Of a stretch of 64,000 bases of DNA, positions 16,318 to 25,646 are shown piece after piece. The DNA is taken from positions 5,524 to 69,523 of the forward strand of contig CAZZMO010000006.1 of NCBI GenBank assembly GCA_964655475.1, written 5' to 3'. Source of the DNA: VGMA01 sp964655475. Its GTDB lineage: Bacteria; Chlamydiota; Chlamydiia; Chlamydiales; VGMA01. Both the position numbers and the translations under genes were made by a program. The notes below the pieces were generated by a model. That model worked only from the letters and a program-made list of their open reading frames with translations, had not been told where the DNA came from and searched no databases. Every line of letters starts with the position of its first letter. The stretch's first letter is position 1.

Positions 16318-18436
16318 GATAGCGGATGCGGGCATGAGCGCTTGCTAGAATGAGCCCCACCAGTTTGCTCTTGATGAGCCAAAGCTCATGAAATGTGAGA
16401 GGACATTCATCAAATTGACCATCTTGAATCCGATCAAAAATCATCGACTCTACCATCTTCCTGACCGTCGCTTCTGAAAAATCATCGAGAGAGCGAGAGG
16501 TCGCTTCGACCGAATCGCAAATCATGAGAATCGCCGCTTCTTTACTCTGAGGTTTGGGACCGGGGTAGCGAAACTGCTGCTCATCGACTTTTTCCTTGGT
16601 TCCCTTAACTTCCTCTAACTGCTTGTGGTAGAAGTACTTAATCAATGTCGTTCCATGGTGCTGTTTGATGAAGTCGATGATCTGTGTGGGAAGTTTATAC
16701 TTTCTTGCCATGTACTCCCCTTCTGTCACGTGAGATTTGATTACCTGTACCGACTCTGTGGCAAGTAAGAGTTTATGGATGTCGAAGGTACCTGCTGAAT
16801 CTAAGAGAAGATTTTCTGTATAGTAGTGGGGATTATTCGTCTTTCCGATGTCGTGATACATCGCCCCTACTCTTGTCAAAACTGGATTTGCACCAATCGC
16901 TGATGCAATTGATTCTGCAAGATTCGAAACCGTAACGCTATGGTGATACGTACCAGGCGCCTCTTGTGCAAGGCGTCTTAAGAGATCATTCGTCGGATCT
17001 AAATATTCCATCAACGAAATATCCGTCATGACGTTGAAAAGGGATTCAAAAAGAGGCATCGCACCGATGAGGAGCATCACAATGATGAAGAGACAGATTG
17101 CTGCACTAAAAAAGTCTGTCATTGTCGTTGAGCTCCAAAGTGAGCCTCCGACCAGATTGAAAGCTACGATGACAGGGATGGCAGAGAGCCACACCTTGGC
17201 CCCTGCACGAAACACCTCTTTTCTCTTCTTGAGGGAGCGAGAGCTCAATACAGCAGCAATCACTGTGACTAAGTTAATGAAGAGGAAATAGCTGTGTTCC
17301 ACCGCGAGGGTGATCCCGATCACCACGGTGAGGGCAAATGAAAAAAGGACTGCAATCTGCTGATTCATCAAAACGCAAAACAGAATGGTCGCAAAAGGGA
17401 TGAAGATCGGATAGCGGACCATGTCGATGAGTTGATGATTATTTTGCAAGAGGAGGTATTCAGCAAGTTTAGAGAGAAAAAGGGTTAACAAAACGATGCT
17501 GGCAGCTAAAGAGATCTGTCTGAGTGAGTAGTAGACCTCTTTCTGGAAAAGTCTTAAATAGAGAGCTCCCATCGCCGTCAAAATGAGGGCAAAGAGGAAC
17601 GAGCCCAAAATCGTATCCCATTCCCAGAGATTTTTCGAATCAGCAAGGGCTTTCTTCATCGCATTCAGCATGGCCAAGTGACGATCGGTCACTTTTTCAC
17701 CATGATCGATGATCTTGCTACCTGCGTTAATCTGTGTATATTTTTCTGGAATGGTTTTTTCGACGAGACCTTTGAAGAAACGGTGAGCATCTAAATCATT
17801 TTGAAGTCGCCAAGGATGCTGCTCAAAAAAATCGACGACGTAGTGGACCGTCTTTTTCGAGTAGTGGTATTGATCTACGACATTCTCTGATACTTGATTC
17901 CAAAAACCAACATCGAGGACAACAGGCTCATCCGATTGCAAATCACTTGAGGTGTAGAAATTGTGCTGCGATAAGTTGAGCTCTTCTCTCTTGCTGTTCG
18001 TTCTTGGATCGGTAATATTTGCGGCCTTCAGAGTGTCGACAACCGCATCTAACACGTTGTACATCTCTTCAAACGTCGCATCCTGCTCTTTTCTCCAGAG
18101 AGGATTATTGATGAGATTCATCTCAAAACGGTGGCGCACTTTCTTGATTTCAGATTCCCTAAGGCGGTAGATATTCCCGATGTCTTTCATCGCTTCTTGC
18201 TTCAAGACATAAGTTGCTTCTGAATCAGGAAATGAAAAATCGATCTGGGCAACGATATAGCCCTTAGCACTAGCGTCGATTTCTAAAACATCGACCCTCA
18301 CTTCTCGAAAATGGAGGAAAGTAGCTAAGAGAACAACAAATAGAAGCCCGACTAAAACGCGGTAAGCTCTTCGTTCCTCGTTGAACACCTCTACCCAATT
18401 TCTACGAGTACTCTTCTTGTACTTAGGAGTGACCAT
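16289..18436 (-). CDS. pgpH: 7TM-HD cyclic-di-AMP phosphodiesterase-like protein
   Basis: A 715-residue membrane protein of the 7TMR-HD (YqfF/PgpH) family. Order: N-terminal TM (about residues 25-45), a ~210-residue extracytoplasmic domain, a block of about seven TM segments (280-470), then a cytoplasmic HD domain with HHSVTVSNLAE, YHDIGK and IKQHHG metal-binding motifs. Known PgpH proteins hydrolyse c-di-AMP, and chlamydiae are reported to make c-di-AMP, so this is probably the breakdown enzyme. Start ATG; 156 bp of shared upstream region with dnaX. Confidence 0.88.
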   Translation of the reverse strand: MVTPKYKKSTRRNWVEVFNEERRAYRVLVGLLFVVLLATFLHFREVRVDVLEIDASAKGYIVAQIDFSFPDSEATYVLKQEAMKDIGNIYRLRESEIKKVRHRFEMNLINNPLWRKEQDATFEEMYNVLDAVVDTLKAANITDPRTNSKREELNLSQHNFYTSSDLQSDEPVVLDVGFWNQVSENVVDQYHYSKKTVHYVVDFFEQHPWRLQNDLDAHRFFKGLVEKTIPEKYTQINAGSKIIDHGEKVTDRHLAMLNAMKKALADSKNLWEWDTILGSFLFALILTAMGALYLRLFQKEVYYSLRQISLAASIVLLTLFLSKLAEYLLLQNNHQLIDMVRYPIFIPFATILFCVLMNQQIAVLFSFALTVVIGITLAVEHSYFLFINLVTVIAAVLSSRSLKKRKEVFRAGAKVWLSAIPVIVAFNLVGGSLWSSTTMTDFFSAAICLFIIVMLLIGAMPLFESLFNVMTDISLMEYLDPTNDLLRRLAQEAPGTYHHSVTVSNLAESIASAIGANPVLTRVGAMYHDIGKTNNPHYYTENLLLDSAGTFDIHKLLLATESVQVIKSHVTEGEYMARKYKLPTQIIDFIKQHHGTTLIKYFYHKQLEEVKGTKEKVDEQQFRYPGPKPQSKEAAILMICDSVEATSRSLDDFSEATVRKMVESMIFDRIQDGQFDECPLTFHELWLIKSKLVGLILASAHARIRYPKKPESGSN

Positions 18437-18557
18437 GACCAGATTATAGACTTCTCTTTATAGTGAAACAAGTTCAAAAGTAATTTTTTTGCCTTCAGAG
18501 ACTGTTAACGGATCCGGATAAAGTCTCCCAATGCATACTCATACAGAAAAAAGAAAA

Positions 18558-18586
18558 TTGAGTCCAATAGGAATCTTGTATAGAAT
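18558..18586 (+). promoter_or_regulatory. Putative dnaX promoter with little or no leader
   Basis: TTGAGT (18558-18563) and TAGAAT (18581-18586) are spaced 17 bp. The expected start falls at about 18593, the A of the dnaX ATG, which implies a leaderless transcript; no ribosome-binding site is seen. Read by eye. Confidence 0.4.
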
Positions 18587-18592
18587 GGTCCC

Positions 18593-20014
18593 ATGACGAT
18601 CTATTTACCAATCGCGAGAAAATTTCGCCCTACGCGGTTTGCCGATGTTGTGGGCCAAGCGGCTGTAGTCCAGACCCTCAAGAATGCCATCTTGCAAGGA
18701 AAAACTTCCCATGCCTACCTGTTTTGCGGCCTGCGCGGCACAGGGAAAACAAGCCTTGCGAGGATTTTTGCAAAAGCGCTCAACTGTGAATCCCCCATCA
18801 ACCAAGTAGAACCTTGTAACGCATGCTCTTCTTGTAAAGAGATCACGGGAGGATATAGCCTCGATGTCATTGAGATCGACGGAGCATCGAATCGAGGGAT
18901 TGACGACATCAGAAAACTCAGCGAAAACATTGGGATTGCAACCTTTCAAGGGCGCTACCGGATCTATATCATCGACGAAGTACACATGCTCACAAAAGAG
19001 GCGTTCAACGCTTTGTTAAAAACCTTGGAAGAGCCCCCACAAAATGTAAAATTTTTCCTTGCCACTACAGAGCCTCACAAAATCCTGCCGACCATCTTGA
19101 GCCGCTGCCAACGTTTTGACCTAAAGAGAATCGATGAATCTCTCATCGTCCAAAAACTCCATGAGATCGTCAAAGATCTACAAATGGATGTAGAAGAAGA
19201 TGTCCTTCTCCTCATTGCAGCTCTATCAGAGGGCTCTCTTCGAGATGCGGAAACGCTTCTCGATCGGATCTTGATCACAGAGACCTCCCCCATCGGAATG
19301 GATGCAGCAACGAGAATCTTTGCCCTGTTGCCTGTTCAGCTCTTTGGTAAGCTCGATGAAACCTTTGCCTCAGGAGAGATAGGAGCTATTTTCTCAATCG
19401 CTGATGAGATCTTTGGAAGTGGATTCAATACGAATTATCTCCTCGACTCCCTCATCCAACACTACCGCCACATCTTCTACGCCTACCACTCATCTATCGC
19501 TTCTTTGAAAGCGACAAAGCAAGAAAAAGAGATCACGGCAAAAGCGCTCACCATCTACTCGATGGATCAGATTTATTTCATCCTCGACTTTCTCATTTCG
19601 CTCCAAAGTAGGAAACAAAACCTCGAATTTAGTAGAACTGAGATCGAAATGATCCTCCTACACATCGTTCAGACGAAGCAGAGGGTTTCCTTAGATCAAG
19701 TATTAGCAGAGCTTCAAGGGCGTCCTATCACCACCCCAAAAGCGCCAGCTCCTCTTGAAGCTGTGAAAGTGGAAGAAAAACATATTTTGAAAGCGCCTGT
19801 TGTAATACAACCTATTGAAGAAATGGTTCCTATTGCTCCGGCACCTCCCCTTTCACCCGTGGTGGCACCGACCCCTGTTGAAGCGATCCCCTTTACTACC
19901 CCACCTCCGTCAAAACCTTTATTGATTAGCTCCCCTCTTGAAGAGGATATTCGGCAAGAAACCTTACTGAGGTTTGCCTCTGTAGAGCTAGGTGGGATGC
20001 TAAAAAAGCATTGA
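18593..20014 (+). CDS. dnaX: DNA polymerase III subunit gamma/tau
   Basis: Clamp-loader ATPase of the replisome. Visible motifs: Walker A GLRGTGKTSLA (about residues 43-53), a four-cysteine zinc module from NCESP to CNACSSC, Walker B IIDEVHML, and the sensor SRCQRF. The AAA+ core and collar domain occupy residues 1-370; the tail is a proline-rich linker without a full tau polymerase-binding domain, so 473 residues resemble a gamma-like form. Followed 36 bp later by ybaB, the usual dnaX-ybaB pairing. Confidence 0.95.
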   Translation: MTIYLPIARKFRPTRFADVVGQAAVVQTLKNAILQGKTSHAYLFCGLRGTGKTSLARIFAKALNCESPINQVEPCNACSSCKEITGGYSLDVIEIDGASNRGIDDIRKLSENIGIATFQGRYRIYIIDEVHMLTKEAFNALLKTLEEPPQNVKFFLATTEPHKILPTILSRCQRFDLKRIDESLIVQKLHEIVKDLQMDVEEDVLLLIAALSEGSLRDAETLLDRILITETSPIGMDAATRIFALLPVQLFGKLDETFASGEIGAIFSIADEIFGSGFNTNYLLDSLIQHYRHIFYAYHSSIASLKATKQEKEITAKALTIYSMDQIYFILDFLISLQSRKQNLEFSRTEIEMILLHIVQTKQRVSLDQVLAELQGRPITTPKAPAPLEAVKVEEKHILKAPVVIQPIEEMVPIAPAPPLSPVVAPTPVEAIPFTTPPPSKPLLISSPLEEDIRQETLLRFASVELGGMLKKH

Positions 20015-20050
20015 TTGTATCTATATTATTAAGGTAAAATAGGGTCTATT

Positions 20051-20341
20051 ATGGGAAGTGGCTTTTCTAAATTAAAAAAACAAAGAAAACAGTTTGAAGA
20101 TCAAATCTCCAAGCTTCAGTCTCAACTCGAAGAAAGTGAGTTTGAGGGTGTTGCTGGTAATGGTCTTGTCAAAGTCGTTTTGAATGGGCAAAAAGAGCTC
20201 AAATCGATCACCATTCAGCCAGACTGTGTCGATAAGGATGATGTAGAAGGTCTACAAGATCTGATCCAAGCAGCCTTTCAAGATGCATCTGAGAAGCTTG
20301 AGCAAAGCTCTCCGATGAGTGGCATGGCCAATCTCTTCTAA
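20051..20341 (+). CDS. ybaB: YbaB/EbfC nucleoid-associated protein
   Basis: A 96-residue DNA-binding protein of the YbaB/EbfC family with the characteristic SEFEGVAGNGLVKV and later DVEGLQDLIQAAFQDA helix. It directly follows dnaX, as in most bacteria. Confidence 0.93.
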   Translation: MGSGFSKLKKQRKQFEDQISKLQSQLEESEFEGVAGNGLVKVVLNGQKELKSITIQPDCVDKDDVEGLQDLIQAAFQDASEKLEQSSPMSGMANLF

Positions 20342-20346
20342 TTTGA

Positions 20347-20364
20347 GGCTCTCTTTCGAGAGCC
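20347..20364. terminator. Hairpin between convergent ybaB and oxygenase genes
   Basis: GGCTCTC / GAGAGCC, 7-bp stem with TTTC loop, 6 bp after ybaB and 9 bp before the stop of the minus-strand gene. No T-run follows on either strand, so termination is plausible but weak. Confidence 0.4.
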
Positions 20365-20372
20365 CACAGAAT

Positions 20373-21509
20373 CTATTTTGATAATTCTTCGAGTACTGCT
20401 TCGCTAGCAACGCCGTGATCTTTTAAACGCTGCATTGCATCTGGACTTGCACGCCCCACTTCGATGAGTCGTTCCATGAGCCCTGATGCGCTGAGCTCTC
20501 TAATCATCGCTTCTGAAGCAAGATTGAGATCGACAAGTCTTTCCATGAGAAGCTCCCAGCGGGTCGCTGTAGCATATTTTCTGACTCCACCTGTTTCTTC
20601 AATCATAGAAGCTAACGGATCAATTGGATCTAGAGAGTGTGGGTGGACAAAGTAAACAATGGAATAGCGCTCTTGATCCCCTTTTCCGAGAGGAGATTTC
20701 ACCCGGTGTGGACCACTTCGAAACTTCCCATTGGAGAGGTTTTCAAAAAAGTCTCCCATATTAACGATGAAGGTATCAGCAGGTGCATGAACAGGGATCC
20801 ACTCTCCGTTTGCTAGCTGTAGCTCAAGCCCTTCAGCAGTTGCTGGGGGGAGGATCGTGTACATATCGATATCAGTATGAGCTCCGGCCCAAATCGCTTG
20901 AGTATTGGCATCCCCTTTGTTCGGAGCTGGATAGTGGATTAGTCTCATGAGACAATCCCCTTCCTCAGTCATTTCTGTGATGAACTCTTGCTTTTGCATG
21001 AGTAGCTCTGAAAATGCCTTTTCAAGGGGCTTTTTATAAGTTTCGAGCGCTCTGATGTAACGGATGATCGGCTCTTTTAAGTTGACCTCTTCTGGCCAGA
21101 TATTGCGGTAATAGCCGAGTCTTTCATACTGTTCTTCAGTTCGCTCTGGAGCTACGTGGAAAAACTCTTTTAGATCAGGATATTTCGATCCTTTGGCCAC
21201 TTCTCTTTGAAAAGGGATATACCCCCTTTGGCCATTGTTTGTAGAGGAACTAGAGAGCATTTTTTGATCTCTATCTAAGTTGCAAAACTCTTCGAAGGCT
21301 TCAAAAGCCTCTTGGACTACCACTGGATCCATCCCTACATTTTTTACAGCAAAAAAACCATACGTCTCGAGAGCGTGTGAAAGCTCTTGCATGAAAGAGT
21401 CGTGCTTTTCTTCGTTATAAAAATCGTCTAGATCGACTACAGGAATTGTTGATTTCTCATCAGCAGATAAGGTTATTGTGAGTGCCAAGAACAAAGAAAA
21501 CCACTTCAT
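20373..21509 (-). CDS. 2-oxoglutarate/Fe(II) oxygenase (isopenicillin N synthase-like) with N-terminal export signal
   Basis: The ATG at 21509 has a strong GAGGAG ribosome-binding site and gives MKWFSLFLALTITLSADEKS, a typical cleavable signal peptide (378 residues in all). The rest is a double-stranded beta-helix dioxygenase of the isopenicillin-N-synthase/2OG family: DIOX-type N-domain (IPVVDLDDF), Fe ligands in AHTDIDMYTIL (HxD) and SGPHRVKS (second His), and a 2OG-binding R-x-S in RYSIVYFVHP. The C-terminus has three short helical repeats (ELSASGLMERLIE, LKDHGVASEAVLE). Export is unusual for an enzyme needing ferrous iron and 2-oxoglutarate. Confidence 0.82.
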   Translation of the reverse strand: MKWFSLFLALTITLSADEKSTIPVVDLDDFYNEEKHDSFMQELSHALETYGFFAVKNVGMDPVVVQEAFEAFEEFCNLDRDQKMLSSSSTNNGQRGYIPFQREVAKGSKYPDLKEFFHVAPERTEEQYERLGYYRNIWPEEVNLKEPIIRYIRALETYKKPLEKAFSELLMQKQEFITEMTEEGDCLMRLIHYPAPNKGDANTQAIWAGAHTDIDMYTILPPATAEGLELQLANGEWIPVHAPADTFIVNMGDFFENLSNGKFRSGPHRVKSPLGKGDQERYSIVYFVHPHSLDPIDPLASMIEETGGVRKYATATRWELLMERLVDLNLASEAMIRELSASGLMERLIEVGRASPDAMQRLKDHGVASEAVLEELSK

Positions 21510-21565
21510 ACGTTCTCCTCGAGTGAAAGATGTTATCTGATCGGGCAATATGCCTTAGAAAAGAA

Positions 21566-21647
21566 TGCGAAAGGAGGGACTCGAACCCTCAAGAGTTGCC
21601 TCACTACCACCTCAAAGTAGCGTGTCTACCAGTTCCACCACTTCCGC
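21566..21647 (-). tRNA. tRNA-Leu (GAG)
   Basis: An 82-nt class II tRNA: acceptor GCGGAAG pairing with CTTTCGC, D-arm GTGGAACTGGTAGAC, anticodon loop TTTGAGG (anticodon GAG), a long variable arm, and a T-arm GGTTCGAGTCC. Discriminator A; CCA is not encoded. Confidence 0.95.
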
Positions 21648-21690
21648 ATATGTGGAAAAAAACTACGGTTAATGTTAATGTAATTCAGAT

Positions 21691-21915
21691 ATGAAAGCAA
21701 GAAATTTCATCACAATCATTATTAAAGGCTTTGTACATCTCTACCAGTGGACGATTCGCCCCTTTATTGGTAGCTCTTGCCGCTTTTATCCCACCTGTTC
21801 TGACTACGCTCTTGAGGCCCTTAAAAAGCATGGCCCCTGGAAAGGAGTCTGCCTCACCTGTAAAAGACTCTCCCGCTGCCACCCGTGGAATGAAGGGGGC
21901 GTCGACCTCCCCTGA
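21691..21915 (+). CDS. yidD: Membrane protein insertion efficiency factor
   Basis: A 74-residue protein with the YidD signature: an amphipathic N-terminal helix (IIIKGFVHLYQWTIRPFIG), then SCRFYPTCSDYALEAL and RLSRCHPWNEGGVD. It assists YidC-dependent membrane insertion. It lies beside the LysM gene and pheT, an order I also recall from Chlamydia. Confidence 0.95.
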   Translation: MKARNFITIIIKGFVHLYQWTIRPFIGSSCRFYPTCSDYALEALKKHGPWKGVCLTCKRLSRCHPWNEGGVDLP

Positions 21916-21926
21916 AGAAAAATGAT

Positions 21927-23129
21927 TTATTTAGGGATGGTGAGCTCAAGGCCTACTTTGAGGCACTGATCGGGATCGAGGTGATTCGCTTCTAGAAGGG
22001 TCTGTAAATCGACCTGATGCTGCCTTGCAATCTTCCAAAGGCTCTCCCCCTCTTGCACCACATGCTTCTCTGTCTTTACCTTGATCCTCTCATAAGGAGT
22101 CTTCGGCTCAGGAACTGGAGCAGGGGTTGAAAAAAAGTTCGGCAAGAACCTCTTGATAGAAGTTTCATGATCATAGGGCTCAGGGTACTTTTCACCAGCT
22201 AGAGTGTAGAGTTTAATCCCAGAGGCTTTCCGTATCCCATCACTTCTGACCGAACAGAGGATCTGCTTTAAGAAAAGGGTTGTCTGTAGGTCTTGACTTC
22301 GGATAGCAGCGATGACGGCATTCAATACTTTATCATCTGAGCGCTTGAGCAGATAGTCACTATCGTGGTGAATCCAAAGGTTTACCACATCCCTAGAGCA
22401 GCCGATGTAGTTGAGAATAAATGCCCTCAGGTGGTCGATATCGAGATCACCAGCAGAGCGCACTTGATGTGCAAAGTCAGAGATTAACTTCCACTCCCCC
22501 CCAACGAGTATCGAAAGGACCTCTTCTTGGCTGATCCCTTGAAACCAGCGAGCAAATAAGGTGTAGACAGTATAAAATTCATGAGTGGAGAAAAAGGCTT
22601 CCTCGAGAGAGCTCGACTCCCCTCCCTTTTTAATCTCGTAGAATAGACCCTCAGAAGTGAGGGGCCACTCCTCTTTTTCTGCAAAAGCGATGATGCTAGC
22701 AAAGTGATTATTGTGGAGCCCTGGATAAACGGTGAGTTTGATCACCTCCCCTCCCCCTTGATGGATGAATTCCAGTTCTCTTTTTTGCATCTCTAGATTG
22801 GGCAGCGCCTTATCGATATCGAAGTAGTGAAACTGCACAAGGCAGGCCAAGGCGAGGTCTCTTCTCGTATAACCATACTCCACCAGCTCATGGTTCATGA
22901 GTTCAGTGAGGAGCTCTTGGTAGGAATAGGAGAAGAAGGTGGTAATGACATGAGCATTCGTTGCCGTCGAAATAAAGGTCTCTTTAATGAGCTCTTTTGG
23001 TTCAGCTAAAGCGAACCTCTTCTCTCCCACGGTGTACACAAGGGCAATGAAAAGACCCACATTTAGGGTCACGCTGAGAATCAGAATTTGACTCAAAATC
23101 TTCATCTTTCTCAGCAAAGGATTTTCCAT
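21927..23129 (-). CDS. Membrane-anchored LysM-domain protein
   Basis: A 400-residue protein with an N-terminal signal anchor (residues 10-33, ILSQILILSVTLNVGLFIALV), an extracytoplasmic helical region of unknown fold (50-320), a proline-rich linker, and a C-terminal LysM (about 352-400, VVQEGESLWKIARQHQVD) expected to bind peptidoglycan. It is probably an envelope/cell-wall organising protein. Convergent with yidD and divergent from pheT. Confidence 0.87.
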   Translation of the reverse strand: MENPLLRKMKILSQILILSVTLNVGLFIALVYTVGEKRFALAEPKELIKETFISTATNAHVITTFFSYSYQELLTELMNHELVEYGYTRRDLALACLVQFHYFDIDKALPNLEMQKRELEFIHQGGGEVIKLTVYPGLHNNHFASIIAFAEKEEWPLTSEGLFYEIKKGGESSSLEEAFFSTHEFYTVYTLFARWFQGISQEEVLSILVGGEWKLISDFAHQVRSAGDLDIDHLRAFILNYIGCSRDVVNLWIHHDSDYLLKRSDDKVLNAVIAAIRSQDLQTTLFLKQILCSVRSDGIRKASGIKLYTLAGEKYPEPYDHETSIKRFLPNFFSTPAPVPEPKTPYERIKVKTEKHVVQEGESLWKIARQHQVDLQTLLEANHLDPDQCLKVGLELTIPK

Positions 23130-23204
23130 ACAACCAGAGAGTTTCTTCTACCACTTTAAAGACTCATGTTATACACTTTTGTCCCAGGAAACAATAGGAT
23201 TTTC

Positions 23205-25592
23205 GTGAAAGTCCCTTTAAATTGGTTAAAAAAATATCTCCCTCTCAATCTTGCCCCTACTGAAATCGCTCATTATTTGACGCTCATGGGACTCGAAGTA
23301 GAAACGATCGATGGAATGGACACCTCGTTTAAAGGTGTTGTGATCGCATCGATTGATACCGTTTCACCTCACCCATCAGCTGACCGTTTAAAGATCGCAA
23401 GGATATTTGATGGTAAAGAGTATTACCAAGTCGTTTGCGGAGATTCTACCATTCAGCCAGGAATGGTCGTCGCTTTTGCCAAAGTGGGAGCTGTTCTCGG
23501 ACTCGATACAGATCAGCCCTTGAAGATCAAAGAGGCAAAGCTTAGAGGGGTCGAATCAGAAGGGATGCTTTCTTCAGCCGATGAACTTGGACTTGTTAAA
23601 GAAAAAGCCCCTACCATTCTTCACCTTCCACAAAACGCCCCGCTCGGCACCCTTTTAGAAGATTATCTCTACAACCCTATCATGGATGTGACCCTCACTC
23701 CTAACTTAGGGCATTGCAGAAGCATGTATGGAATTGCTCGAGAGCTCTCTGCTGTACTCAACATCCCATGTGAGCTCCCAAGAATTCCAAAGATCCACGG
23801 AAGCGCCCCATCGACTCAGTCTATTTTCCGTCTAACGAACAAAAATGAAGCGCTTTGCCCTATTTACACAGCAAGATATATCGAAGGAGTCCGAATCGCC
23901 CCTTCCCCTGCATGGCTCACAGCCCTTCTAGAAAGCGCTGGCGTAAAACCGATCAACAATATTGTCGATATCTTGAACTATGTGATGCTTGAGCTTGGCC
24001 AACCAATGCATGCATTTGATGCGGACAAACTGAATGAAAAGCACATCGTGATTGATGTAGCAAAACAAGGGGTCACTATTACCACCCTCGATCAAAAAAC
24101 CCATGAACTCCCTGAAGGAACTCTTCTCATACAAGATGGGAGTACACCGATCGCGATCGCAGGGATTATGGGAGGACTCGAGAGCTCCATCACAGAAAAA
24201 ACTACGAACGTTCTACTAGAAGCCGCCCTCTTTTCTTCGAGCATCATCAGAAAAAAAAGTCGTGAACTCTCTTTGCGCTCTGAATCTTCTTCCCGATTTG
24301 AAAATGAGATCGATCGAGGAGGAATTGAGCGCGCCATGGATAGAGCTGTGGAGCTCATAGCCGAGATTGCTGGAGGGAAAGCTTCCCCCGATGCGATCGT
24401 CTCAGGATCTCTTGCTATTTCTCCCCGATTCATTTCTGTAAGAGTCTCTCACATCAATCGCCTCCTGGGTACAGCTCTTAGTTTGGGTGAAGTGGTAGAA
24501 CTTTTAAAAAGGCTCGAATTCGAAGTATCCTCTGATGATGATGATCTACTTCAAGTCAAAGCTCCTTCTTACCGCAATGATGTCCATTTAGAAGTAGATG
24601 TGATTGAAGAGGTAGGAAGACTCTATGGATATAACCATATCGAGAGAAAGCCTCCCCTCTTAAGAGTATCGAATAAACCCCACAACCCATTCTTCCTACT
24701 CGAGAGAAACTTAAAAAAACGGCTCGTCGCTGAAGGGTTGCAAGAATTCATCACCTGCAACCTCATCAGCCCTGAACTTTGCAACATTGAACTTGAAAAT
24801 GGCCTTGTAAAGAGTGAGTGCATCTCTGTACTCAAACCCTCTTCCCAAGATCAATCAATCCTCCGCTCCTCCATGCTTCCTGGACACTTACTTTCCATCT
24901 CTCTGAACAAGAGAGTCAAGAACCACGACATTGCTGCATTTGAGATCGGAAGGATCCACTTTAAAGAGGGGGAAAGACTCGAGGAGAAAATGGCCCTTGC
25001 GATCACACTCACAGGGAACAGTAAGCCTCACCATTTCCAAGATAAACCCCAAAAAGTCCATTTCTATGATATCAAAGGCCTTTTAGAGAATGTCTTAAAC
25101 GCCCTTTTAGTAGAACCATATACATTCTCCCCTTCCGATTTTAAAGGCTTCCACCCATTCCAACAGGCAGCCATTTGGGTCAGAGGGAAACAGGTTGGTG
25201 TTTTAGGGCAGGTTCATCCCGAAACACTCGAACATTTTGATCTTCAAGAACCCCTCTTCTTTGCAGAACTTGAGCTCAGCGAATTAGTTCCTTTTGTTGG
25301 AAAAACAGTGATCCAAAAAGCACTGCCACAGTTTCCATCATCAGAGCGAGATCTTACCCTCACATTACGAAAGCAAGATTCTCTATCTCCCCTTTTAAAG
25401 AAGCTTCATGCTTTGCAAACGGGAGCTCTTAAAGAAGTTCTTCTTCTCGATATTTATGAACATCCATCGATTGGTGAAGAGAATCGAAACGTTACGTTCC
25501 GTTTCACCTATCGAGATGATTCGACCACTCTTGACTACGAAACAGTAGAATCTTTGCACAAAAAAGTGCTTGAAAATTTACGGATTGACTAA
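23205..25592 (+). CDS. pheT: Phenylalanine--tRNA ligase beta subunit
   Basis: 795 residues from a GTG start that has AGGA six bases upstream and gives the family-typical MKVPLNWLKKYLP; an ATG at 23166 would add 13 residues and lacks a ribosome-binding site. Domains in order: EMAP/tRNA-binding (about 40-150), B3/B4 editing domain (~210-380), B5 (~400-470), catalytic-like core (~480-680), and the C-terminal anticodon-binding FDX-ACB domain (~700-795, FPSSERDLTL). It forms the alpha2-beta2 enzyme with PheS, which is not in this window. Confidence 0.95.
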   Translation: MKVPLNWLKKYLPLNLAPTEIAHYLTLMGLEVETIDGMDTSFKGVVIASIDTVSPHPSADRLKIARIFDGKEYYQVVCGDSTIQPGMVVAFAKVGAVLGLDTDQPLKIKEAKLRGVESEGMLSSADELGLVKEKAPTILHLPQNAPLGTLLEDYLYNPIMDVTLTPNLGHCRSMYGIARELSAVLNIPCELPRIPKIHGSAPSTQSIFRLTNKNEALCPIYTARYIEGVRIAPSPAWLTALLESAGVKPINNIVDILNYVMLELGQPMHAFDADKLNEKHIVIDVAKQGVTITTLDQKTHELPEGTLLIQDGSTPIAIAGIMGGLESSITEKTTNVLLEAALFSSSIIRKKSRELSLRSESSSRFENEIDRGGIERAMDRAVELIAEIAGGKASPDAIVSGSLAISPRFISVRVSHINRLLGTALSLGEVVELLKRLEFEVSSDDDDLLQVKAPSYRNDVHLEVDVIEEVGRLYGYNHIERKPPLLRVSNKPHNPFFLLERNLKKRLVAEGLQEFITCNLISPELCNIELENGLVKSECISVLKPSSQDQSILRSSMLPGHLLSISLNKRVKNHDIAAFEIGRIHFKEGERLEEKMALAITLTGNSKPHHFQDKPQKVHFYDIKGLLENVLNALLVEPYTFSPSDFKGFHPFQQAAIWVRGKQVGVLGQVHPETLEHFDLQEPLFFAELELSELVPFVGKTVIQKALPQFPSSERDLTLTLRKQDSLSPLLKKLHALQTGALKEVLLLDIYEHPSIGEENRNVTFRFTYRDDSTTLDYETVESLHKKVLENLRID

Positions 25593-25646
25593 AAGCCTTT
25601 TTTTCGCGATTCTTTGGGTTAATACTTTCAGGAGAGAGGTTTTTTC

